A DNA stretch of 5,141 bases, taken from assembly GCA_021779655.1 (NCBI GenBank), contig JAJYAF010000204.1, positions 1-5,141 of the forward strand. The letters are read 5' to 3'. This document shows positions 1-5,141 of the stretch, one piece after another; the first letter of the stretch is position 1, and every line of letters starts with the position of its first letter. The notes under the pieces are model-generated. The model was not told the DNA's origin and ran no database searches. It saw nothing but the letters and a program-made list of their open reading frames with translations. Position numbers and translations under genes: made by a program. Origin of the DNA: Pseudomonadota bacterium. Its GTDB lineage: Bacteria; Pseudomonadota; Alphaproteobacteria; Acetobacterales; Acetobacteraceae.

Positions 1-1393
1 ACCCCGACGAGCGCATTTCTGTCAGCCGGCCCACCACCCAATCCACATGCTGCTCGATCGAGACAGCCATAGTCGACAGCACGGAAGGGCTGCCCGGTCC
101 GGTAATCATGAAGAAATTCGGAAACCCCGCCACTGTCAGCCCAAGATAGCTTTTCGGTCCATCGGCCCAAACCTCCGAAAGCGTTTTGCCGCCTCTTCCC
201 ACGAGAGGGTTGATGGACAATAAGGCGCCCGTCATCGCATCGAAGCCGGTCGCGAAAATGATGGTATCGACCGCCACGGATCGGCTCCGCGTATTGATTT
301 CACCGGGCCCGATGGAGACAATCGGCTCCTCACGGAGATTAACCAGCTTTACGTTAGAACGATTGTACGTCTCGAAATAGTTGGTCTCCAGGCAGGGCCG
401 CTTGGACCCCATGGGGTGATCATGGGGGCTGAGAAGCTCGGCAATCTCGGGATTCGTCACCCTGCTCCGGATTTTTTCCCGAATAAGATCCTGAACGAGT
501 TTATTGGCTTCAAGGTCATATCCCTGGTCAGACCATAGCTCGGTAAGCATGGCGACGAGCTCGCCTTCATTCCAGGCCGCTTCGAAACGCTCCCGCCTTT
601 CGGCATCCGTCATCTCCCAGCTCATTCTGGACGCTCTGGAAGTCGGCACGCCCGACGATGATGAACGCGCCGCGGAACGATAGCCCTCCGGGTCTCTCTC
701 AAGCCATTCCAGCCGTTTCGACACCACGGGGCCATTGTGAGCAGGAAAAGCAAAGTTGGGTGTCCGCTGGAAAACGGTAAGCTCGGCGGCCTGTTCCGCA
801 ACAATGGGGATAAGCTGGATGCCCGAGGACCCCGTTCCGATCACGGCAACCCGCCTGCCGGTCAAATCCACATCTTCATGCGGCCATTGGCCCGTTATAA
901 GAATCTGGCCCTCAAAGCTTTCCGCCCCCGGGATTTCCGGCGGCTTCGGAGCCGACAGACAACCGGTCGCCATGATGTAGTAGCGGCACGAGACGGATGG
1001 CCCCGCGTCGGTCCGCAAAATCCACCGCTCCGAGTTTTCATTCCAGGAGGCCGCGGTTAATTTCGTTTCAAACCGGATATCCCGGCGCAGATCGTACCGA
1101 TCCGCAATAAAGCCCAGGTAACGCAGAATTTCTGGCTGGGTCGCGTATTTTTCAGACCATTTCCAGGCTTTTCGAAGCTCAGGGTCGAAAGTGAACTGGT
1201 AATCGAAAGTCTGACCGTCGCAGCGAGCCCCGGGATAGCGGTTCCAGTACCATGTGCCGCCAACATCGTCGGCAACCTCAAGGCAAACGGCGTTGAAGCC
1301 AGCTAGACGGAGCCGATGCAGAAGGTAAAGGCCTGAAAACCCGGCGCCGATGACGGCTACGTCAACGTGCTGCATCCCATGATCCTGCTGCAT
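1..1393 (-). CDS. Type I Baeyer-Villiger monooxygenase (FAD/NADPH flavoprotein), C-terminus cut by window edge
   Basis: Predicted cytoplasmic flavoprotein that uses NADPH and O2 to insert oxygen next to a ketone carbonyl, giving an ester or lactone. The visible 464 residues run open to the window start; relatives are about 540 residues, so roughly 80 are missing. Motifs in order: FAD-binding GAGFSG at residues 16-21; GGTWYWNRYPGARCD at 45-59; the BVMO fingerprint region FEGQILITGQWP at 160-171; NADP-binding GTGSSG at 186-191; FQRTP at 208-212; SKR at 330-332, which holds the Lys/Arg pair that in phenylacetone monooxygenase contacts NADPH and the flavin peroxide; ATGFDAMTGAL from 381; and GPGSPS near the edge. 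The oddity is Ile166 where the fingerprint FxGxxxHxxxWP normally has His. Start: ATG at 1393 preceded by GAGGAA at 1400-1405, spacing 7; Met7 (1375) is a less likely alternative. The overall resemblance is to phenylacetone/cyclohexanone-type enzymes. The family is sure, the substrate unknown, and true Baeyer-Villiger activity uncertain because of the His loss. Confidence 0.93.
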   Translation of the reverse strand, partial: MQQDHGMQHVDVAVIGAGFSGLYLLHRLRLAGFNAVCLEVADDVGGTWYWNRYPGARCDGQTFDYQFTFDPELRKAWKWSEKYATQPEILRYLGFIADRYDLRRDIRFETKLTAASWNENSERWILRTDAGPSVSCRYYIMATGCLSAPKPPEIPGAESFEGQILITGQWPHEDVDLTGRRVAVIGTGSSGIQLIPIVAEQAAELTVFQRTPNFAFPAHNGPVVSKRLEWLERDPEGYRSAARSSSSGVPTSRASRMSWEMTDAERRERFEAAWNEGELVAMLTELWSDQGYDLEANKLVQDLIREKIRSRVTNPEIAELLSPHDHPMGSKRPCLETNYFETYNRSNVKLVNLREEPIVSIGPGEINTRSRSVAVDTIIFATGFDAMTGALLSINPLVGRGGKTLSEVWADGPKSYLGLTVAGFPNFFMITGPGSPSVLSTMAVSIEQHVDWVVGRLTEMRSSG

Positions 1394-1418
1394 GCCGGCT
1401 TCCTCTTTCGCTTATACT

Positions 1419-1446
1419 ATTTTACGCGACTCTGAGAAAGCCGTAA
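1419..1446 (-). promoter_or_regulatory. Possible sigma70-like promoter for the monooxygenase gene
   Basis: On the minus strand TAAAAT (1419-1424) matches the -10 consensus at 5 of 6 positions. It lies 16 bp downstream of a poor -35 candidate, TTACGG (1441-1446). Transcription would start near 1411, leaving a leader of about 20 nt that contains the GAGGAA ribosome binding site. A better -35-like TTGACT at 1452-1457 has no -10 partner at normal spacing. This is an AT-rich patch in a GC-rich neighbourhood, which fits a promoter, but the match is weak. Confidence 0.3.
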
Positions 1447-1547
1447 GGGGAAGTCAAGAAAAAAGAAACCGAATTTCCACATGACAGTATCGCCACTCAT
1501 GCGCGCCGGGAAGCGAAAGGGATTGCGGGACGCACCAGTCCGAATAC

Positions 1548-1568
1548 CGTCAGGCGCAGCGCCTGACG
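1548..1568 (-). terminator. Strong GC-rich hairpin after the SDR stop; possible terminator or mRNA 3' end
   Basis: A perfect inverted repeat whose ten-base arms flank a single central base. It would fold as about a 7-9 bp stem (arm GTCAGGC/GCCTGAC) with a 3-5 nt loop. It starts 15 bp after the SDR stop codon on the transcribed strand. No U-run follows on either strand, so it is not a textbook intrinsic terminator. It could mark a processed 3' end, assist Rho-dependent termination, or separate the SDR transcript from the monooxygenase gene. Confidence 0.45.
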
Positions 1569-1583
1569 AAAGGTCACCCCGGT

Positions 1584-2348
1584 TCAATCCAGAGCCTCCA
1601 GCGTCTCCGGGAGGACCTGGCCGCCGTCCACGATGATCGTCTGGCCGGTCACGTATCCAGCCTCCCTGGAGGCGAAATAGAGCGCCGCATAACCGATATC
1701 TTCCACCGTTCCAAGCCGTTTCAAAGGGATCGAGGCCGCCATGGATTTCTGGTAGGCCTCGCCCATCGCGGCCAGACCCTCGGTTACGATGTTTCCGGGC
1801 AGCACGGCGTTCACGGTGATGCCATATTGCGCCAGTTCGAGGCAGGCGGTCCGCATGAAGCCGAGTTGACCGGCTTTGGTCGCCGCGTAATGCGCCCAGC
1901 CCGGATATCCGGTGACCGGTCCGGTGATCGACGAGGTCAGGACAATACGGCCCTGATCCGATTTTTTCAGATAAGGGAGCGCAGCCCGCACCGAGAGAAA
2001 CGTGCCTTTGAGATTGGTATCGCTCACCGCATCCCATTGCGCCGCGGTCATCTCCTCAAGCCGTGCCTGGGGGAAAATTCCGGCATTGGCGCAAAGCACA
2101 TCTATTCCGCCACTGCGCCGCGCAATCTCGGCCATGGCATCGGCGAGGCTGCGCGGTATCGTTACATCACCCACAATACCATACGCACCATGGCCGATCG
2201 CCTGTGCCGTGGCATCCGCATCCCCGGCGTTCCGGGCCATGATCGCCACGGTGGCTCCCGCCGCGGCAAACACCTTGGCGATACCCCGGCCAATACCCTT
2301 CGAGCCGCCAGTGACCACAACAACCCGTCCCTGCAGCGATGTGCTCAT
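1584..2348 (-). CDS. Classical SDR-family NAD(P)-dependent oxidoreductase
   Basis: A 254-residue cytoplasmic dehydrogenase/reductase, the usual length for classical SDRs, interconverting an alcohol and a ketone with a nicotinamide cofactor. The Rossmann-fold glycine motif TGGSKGIG is at residues 13-20, a stabilising Asp-Val pair at 61-62 and NAG at 88-90. The catalytic tetrad is Asn112, Ser140 (in TSSITG), Tyr154 and Lys158 (YAATK). A PG motif follows the active site, and the C-terminal VTGQTIIVDGG is typical. Lys17 in the glycine loop and Arg39 at the end of the second strand point to NADP(H) preference (inference). Start: ATG at 2348 with GGGAG at 2355-2359; an in-frame TGA about 18 bp upstream rules out a longer protein. 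It lies 88 bp downstream of the permease and may be co-transcribed with it. The FabG-like label is only by fold. The following monooxygenase suggests a catabolic alcohol dehydrogenase, substrate unknown. Confidence 0.93.
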   Translation of the reverse strand: MSTSLQGRVVVVTGGSKGIGRGIAKVFAAAGATVAIMARNAGDADATAQAIGHGAYGIVGDVTIPRSLADAMAEIARRSGGIDVLCANAGIFPQARLEEMTAAQWDAVSDTNLKGTFLSVRAALPYLKKSDQGRIVLTSSITGPVTGYPGWAHYAATKAGQLGFMRTACLELAQYGITVNAVLPGNIVTEGLAAMGEAYQKSMAASIPLKRLGTVEDIGYAALYFASREAGYVTGQTIIVDGGQVLPETLEALD

Positions 2349-2436
2349 GCCCTGCTCCCGAATTGGTCATGCCCTCATAAGGAATGGCGTCCAACCGCAG
2401 ACCGTGCAACCTGACGGTATAGCCGTTTTGTCGCGT

Positions 2437-3966
2437 TTAGTCGGTTTCGTAAACCATGCGGCCGATATGGTTATAGGCTTCGGGATTGAAGCGCTTGAGC
2501 ACGACGCCCCAGACCAGCCCGAACAGAATGATCGCCGCGCCAACATAGGGAATGGCGTTGGCAAAGGCCGAACTGCCCGCGAAGGTGACAAGGTTGGAGA
2601 CCAGCAGATACACCAGAGCAAGCTGCGTGACAGCTGATATCCACGGGGCGACCGTGGTCTTGAGCAGGCTGCCGCCGCCATTCCTGCGGAAATAGTTCCA
2701 AATCGCCAACGAAACGAACGCCTGCAGAACGAGGACAAGGCCGGTACCCAGCACGGCAAAAAGCGTGTAGATTCCGTTATAGGCCTGGTCCATCGGGTTG
2801 TTGAACCCGTTGAAGATGCCAAACAGCAGCACCCATGCCGCGGCAAGGCAGGTCTGGGTTATGGAAGCCACATGCGGGCTGCGAGCAATATCGTGCGTTT
2901 TGCTGAAATGATGAGGGATCACGCCCTCGCGGCCCAGCGAATAGATATACCGCGCGGCGGTATTATGGAACGCCATCGCGCAGGCAAAGGAGCTGGTTAG
3001 AATCAGAAAGCTCAGCGCCTGGTAACCCAGAGGGCCGACGAATTGTTTCATCGGCAGGAAGTAGAAATCACCGGAATCGTTGACCGCCTGCGCCAGCATC
3101 GCGCCGGAACTGGGATAGGCGGAAATCCCGCACCACGAAACGAATGCGTAGAATATGCCAAGGAAAATCACCGACGCATAGAGCGCGAGGGGAACCACGC
3201 GCTTGGGGTTGCGGCTTTCTTCGGCATAGTTCGGCGCCATTTCAAATCCAACCCAGGACCAGAAGGCCATGAAGATGCCAACGGCCGGCGCGCCTGCGGG
3301 AATGGCAACATTCCCCACCTTCCCCGCCACGGTCGGCATCATGACATGAAAGACGTTCAGCGCCTCCAGCGAGAAGCTTGTGCGGCCGGGCCCGAAAATC
3401 ACGCCAAACGCGAAGACCAGCAGCACGATTGTCTCCAGCAATACCGCGGTTCCCAGAAGCGCGGTACTGAGCCTCACGTCGCGGATGGAAAGAATTCCCC
3501 CGCCCGCCAACGCCGCCAAAGCCAGCCACACCCAGCCGATATGGATACCCAGATGCTGCGAAAGCCAGATATTCCCGAAATAGGCGAACAGGCCACAAAG
3601 CGACGCCTCGAAGATGGAATAACAGGCGAGCGCGGTGAAGCCCGCCGACATGCCCAATTCCCGCCCCAACCCTTGCGAAATATAGGCGTAAAATCCGCCA
3701 ACCGACGATACCTTCGAAGCCATCGTCGCATAGCCGACGCTGAAAATCACCAGCACGACCATGGCCAGCAAAAAGGCGGCCGGGGTATGGATCCCGGTGC
3801 CGTACCCGGCGGCGAACGGAACATTTCCAAGCATCGCGGATTCCGGTGCCGCGCCGGTCACGCACAGGAAAAGCACGCCGATCACGCCAATGGCCCGGCT
3901 ACGCAGTTTCGCGACATTATCCCGTTTCCCGACGTCTACGGTTCTTAAAACATTCAACTCGCTCAT
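2437..3966 (-). CDS. APC-superfamily amino acid/amine permease
   Basis: A 509-residue inner-membrane transporter, probably a secondary (proton- or cation-coupled) carrier for an amino acid or amine. About twelve hydrophobic helices can be read, near residues 25-45, 62-83, 106-132, 142-160, 168-192, 226-245, 260-283, 314-338, 368-388, 396-418, 440-462 and 470-489. This matches the 5+5 inverted-repeat LeuT-like fold of AA_permease_2 proteins. Helix 1 has the glycine-rich unwound segment GAAPESAMLG (38-47), the usual substrate backbone-binding site. Helix 6 and the following loop carry VGFEMAPNYAEESRNPKRVVP (split about 239-259), the family's GFE...AEE..NP.R signature. Helix 8 has RYIYSLGREGVIP (339-351). 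There is no cleavable signal peptide; the N-terminal 24 residues are polar. Start: ATG at 3966 with GGAG at 3975-3978, spacing 8; an in-frame TAG lies about 30 bp upstream. Substrate cannot be assigned. The neighbouring SDR and monooxygenase hint at a catabolic role (inference). Confidence 0.93.
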   Translation of the reverse strand: MSELNVLRTVDVGKRDNVAKLRSRAIGVIGVLFLCVTGAAPESAMLGNVPFAAGYGTGIHTPAAFLLAMVVLVIFSVGYATMASKVSSVGGFYAYISQGLGRELGMSAGFTALACYSIFEASLCGLFAYFGNIWLSQHLGIHIGWVWLALAALAGGGILSIRDVRLSTALLGTAVLLETIVLLVFAFGVIFGPGRTSFSLEALNVFHVMMPTVAGKVGNVAIPAGAPAVGIFMAFWSWVGFEMAPNYAEESRNPKRVVPLALYASVIFLGIFYAFVSWCGISAYPSSGAMLAQAVNDSGDFYFLPMKQFVGPLGYQALSFLILTSSFACAMAFHNTAARYIYSLGREGVIPHHFSKTHDIARSPHVASITQTCLAAAWVLLFGIFNGFNNPMDQAYNGIYTLFAVLGTGLVLVLQAFVSLAIWNYFRRNGGGSLLKTTVAPWISAVTQLALVYLLVSNLVTFAGSSAFANAIPYVGAAIILFGLVWGVVLKRFNPEAYNHIGRMVYETD

Positions 3967-4026
3967 GCGGTTCGCTCCACAGGCTGATCGTTGCTATATC
4001 CGTGCGCCGGGCTGGGTTTTTTGCCT

Positions 4027-4058
4027 GAGATACCCCGAGGTGCCCCCAGAGGTACCCC
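4027..4058. repeat. Three tandem near-palindromic decamers upstream of the permease
   Basis: Read on the plus strand the units are GAGATACCCC (4027-4036), GAGGTGCCCC (4037-4046) and GAGGTACCCC (4049-4058), consensus GAGRTRCCCC, with start-to-start spacing of 10 and 12 bp, close to one helical turn. Each unit is an imperfect palindrome; the third is self-complementary at 8 of 10 positions around GGTACC. The outer two units can pair in minus-strand RNA as a 10-bp stem (with G-U pairs) around a 12-nt loop. The array lies 61-92 bp upstream of the permease start codon and is followed on that strand by a run of six A. It could be a multi-site operator or a structured leader; the sequence alone does not decide. 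Confidence 0.6.
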
Positions 4059-4070
4059 AGTTGTTGGACT

Positions 4071-4082
4071 GGAATTAATTCC
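4071..4082. promoter_or_regulatory. Perfect 12-bp palindrome, possible operator
   Basis: GGAATTAATTCC is a perfect dyad with an AT-rich centre, 105 bp upstream of the permease start codon and 13 bp from the tandem decamers. Its form suits a dimeric regulator, but no specific family site is recognised. A 12-bp perfect palindrome is not very rare by chance, so only its position in the control region supports it. Confidence 0.3.
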
Positions 4083-4083
4083 G

Positions 4084-4122
4084 AACCGCCTGTTTGACCA
4101 GTTCTTATCAAAGATATCGGTT
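4084..4122 (-). terminator. Nested stem-loop directly after the malic enzyme stop codon
   Basis: Immediately after the TAA stop, the minus-strand RNA can form an outer stem AACCG/CGGTT (4118-4122 with 4084-4088) and an inner stem TTTGA/TCAAA (4108-4112 with 4093-4097), separated by an asymmetric internal loop and closed by a 10-nt loop. No U-tract follows. It may protect or end the malic enzyme mRNA; the inner TTTGA/TCAAA dyad could equally be a protein-binding site. Confidence 0.3.
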
Positions 4123-5141
4123 TTAGCGCTTCGCGGCGAGCGCTGCCTCCATCGCCGCCACCGCGCTGATATTCACCAGCCCGCGCGCGGTGACACTCGG
4201 CACCGCGATGTGCAGCGGCCTGCTCAGGCCGAGCAGCAGCGGCCCCACGGTCACGCCCTCGCCGGTTGCCTTCACCAGGTTATAGGCGATATTGGCGGCA
4301 TCGAGGTTCGGCATCACCAGCAGGTTGGCGCTGCCGGAAAACGCGCCGTCGGAGACAGCCTGGTTGCGGATCTGCTCCACCAGCGCCGCATCGGCGTGCA
4401 TTTCCCCGTCGATCTCGAGCGCCGGATCAGCGGTCCGGATCAGCGTAAGCGCCTTGCGCATCTTGCGCGCCGAGGGCGAATTGGAGGCCCCGAAATTGGA
4501 GTGTGAAAGCAGCGCCACTTTCGGCGTGATCCCGAAGCGGTGCACCATCTCCGCCGCCAGCATCGTCATTTCGGCCACCTCCTCGGCGGAGGGGTCGACA
4601 TTGCAGTGGGTGTCGCAAAAGAACACAACGCCGGGTTGCAGGATCAACGCGGTCAGGGCATACACCCGATTCACCCGCGAACGCCGGGGGATGATCGGCA
4701 GCGCGTACTGGAAATGCCGCCACCAGTCGCCGAAACCGCCGCAGATCGCGGCATCCGCCTCGCCGATGGAAAGCAGCATTCCCGCCCCCACCGTGGGACG
4801 CCGCAAAAGCCGCCGGCTGGAGGCGCCCGGCGGCACGCCACGGCGGCCGACCATTTTCTCATAGTCTTTGATCACCACCGCGAACAATTCCTTGTCGCGC
4901 TCGAAATCGACGATACGAATGTCCTCTCCCGGCTTCATCCGCAGGCCGAGTGCCGCGATCTTGGCGGCGATGATTTCGGCACGGCCCAGCAGGATGGGCC
5001 TGGCCATCCTGTCATCCAGCACCGTCTGCACCGCGCGCAGGGTGCGTTCATCCTCTCCTTCGGAGTAGACAATGCGCGGAAATGCCGTCCGCGCCGCCTC
5101 GATAACCGGGCGCAGCAACTGGCCGGAGCGGAAGACGAAGC
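4123..5141 (-). CDS. maeB: NADP-dependent malic enzyme, C-terminal phosphotransacetylase-like domain (5' part outside window)
   Basis: The visible 338 residues match the C-terminal part of the hybrid malic enzymes (about 750-770 residues), which oxidatively decarboxylate malate to pyruvate with NADP+ in the cytosol. The catalytic malic and NAD-binding domains should lie beyond the window edge. Shared stretches include FVFRSG at the edge (FVYKTN in E. coli MaeB), RIVYSEGEDERTLRAVQ, ARPILLGR, ADAAICGGFG, VALLSHSNFGASNSPSARKM, DGEMHADAAL and NLLVMPNLDAANIAYNL followed by GVTVGPLLLG. In this family the domain resembles phosphate acetyltransferase, generally lacks that activity, and is linked to oligomerisation and acetyl-CoA control. 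The frame is open to 5141; the TTG at 5118 is an internal leucine, not a start. A stand-alone Pta is less likely because the upstream linker and the SHSNFG and GEMH versions of the motifs are those of MaeB. The gene ends 156 bp before the permease and is probably a separate transcription unit. Confidence 0.88.
   Translation of the reverse strand, partial: FVFRSGQLLRPVIEAARTAFPRIVYSEGEDERTLRAVQTVLDDRMARPILLGRAEIIAAKIAALGLRMKPGEDIRIVDFERDKELFAVVIKDYEKMVGRRGVPPGASSRRLLRRPTVGAGMLLSIGEADAAICGGFGDWWRHFQYALPIIPRRSRVNRVYALTALILQPGVVFFCDTHCNVDPSAEEVAEMTMLAAEMVHRFGITPKVALLSHSNFGASNSPSARKMRKALTLIRTADPALEIDGEMHADAALVEQIRNQAVSDGAFSGSANLLVMPNLDAANIAYNLVKATGEGVTVGPLLLGLSRPLHIAVPSVTARGLVNISAVAAMEAALAAKR

Noticed and set aside
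1417..1500. 27-codon minus-strand frame (starting MSGDTVMWKFGFFF) upstream of the monooxygenase
   Set aside because: No ribosome binding site precedes either possible ATG, and the frame overlaps the candidate promoter. A leader peptide cannot be excluded but has no positive support.
1827..2414. Long plus-strand open frames opposite the SDR, the permease (3043-3948) and the malic enzyme (3991-4506, 4292-4864)
   Set aside because: They lie antisense to genes with clear family motifs, have biased composition typical of GC-rich complementary frames, and show no recognisable domain or ribosome binding site.
2401..2418. Hairpin ACCGT-N8-ACGGT between the permease stop and the SDR start
   Set aside because: Only 5 bp of stem with an 8-nt loop and no U-run; too weak to call a terminator, and the 88-bp gap is compatible with co-transcription.
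1544..2420. Exact 11-bp inverted repeat ATACCGTCAGG at 1544-1554 and, on the other strand, 2410-2420, bracketing the SDR gene
   Set aside because: A few exact 11-bp inverted matches are expected by chance in a 5-kb window, and there is no transposase, target duplication or longer terminal repeat.
4017..4022. T6 run on the plus strand as an intrinsic terminator
   Set aside because: There is no convincing hairpin just before it on that strand and no plus-strand gene that would need it.
4005..4060. Riboswitch resemblance: minus-strand ATCTCAGGCAAAA is like the 3' part of a glycine aptamer, and plus-strand CTGAGATACCC is like the thi box
   Set aside because: The rest of each conserved core is missing (no GCCGAAGGRGCAA for glycine, no ACCTGATCTGG...GCCAGCG for TPP), and the TPP-like match would face away from any plus-strand gene. 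A covariance-model search with Rfam would settle it.

Overview
The window is bacterial, GC-rich by eye, and densely coding on the minus strand. All four protein genes point from high to low coordinates, and no plus-strand gene is supported. The malic enzyme type (a hybrid with a C-terminal phosphotransacetylase-like domain), the base composition, and the pairing of a Baeyer-Villiger monooxygenase (BVMO) with a short-chain dehydrogenase suggest a proteobacterium, most likely an alphaproteobacterium. That placement is inference; no rRNA or marker gene is present.

Layout, in transcription order. (1) 5141-4123 is the C-terminal part of an NADP-dependent malic enzyme (MaeB type), whose N-terminal catalytic half lies outside the window. 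(2) 4122-3967 is a 156-bp intergenic region holding a nested stem-loop, a perfect 12-bp palindrome and three tandem near-identical decamers, so it is the likely control region of the next gene. (3) 3966-2437 is a 12-helix APC-superfamily amino acid/amine permease. (4) After 88 bp, 2348-1584 is a classical short-chain dehydrogenase/reductase (SDR). (5) A 190-bp gap holds a strong hairpin just after the SDR stop and a possible promoter. (6) 1393 to the window start is a type I flavoprotein BVMO, with about 464 residues visible and the C-terminus cut off.

Working together, the SDR and BVMO could form an oxidative pair: alcohol to ketone, then ketone to ester or lactone. The permease could import a substrate. 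The substrate cannot be read from the sequence. The malic enzyme is central metabolism and probably an unrelated neighbour.

The two observations most worth following up are the BVMO, in which the otherwise conserved histidine of the family fingerprint is isoleucine, and the tandem decamer array 61-92 bp upstream of the permease start. I see no CRISPR array, tRNA, rRNA, insertion sequence or defence system. The window is mostly ordinary metabolic DNA and I do not claim an undescribed system in it.
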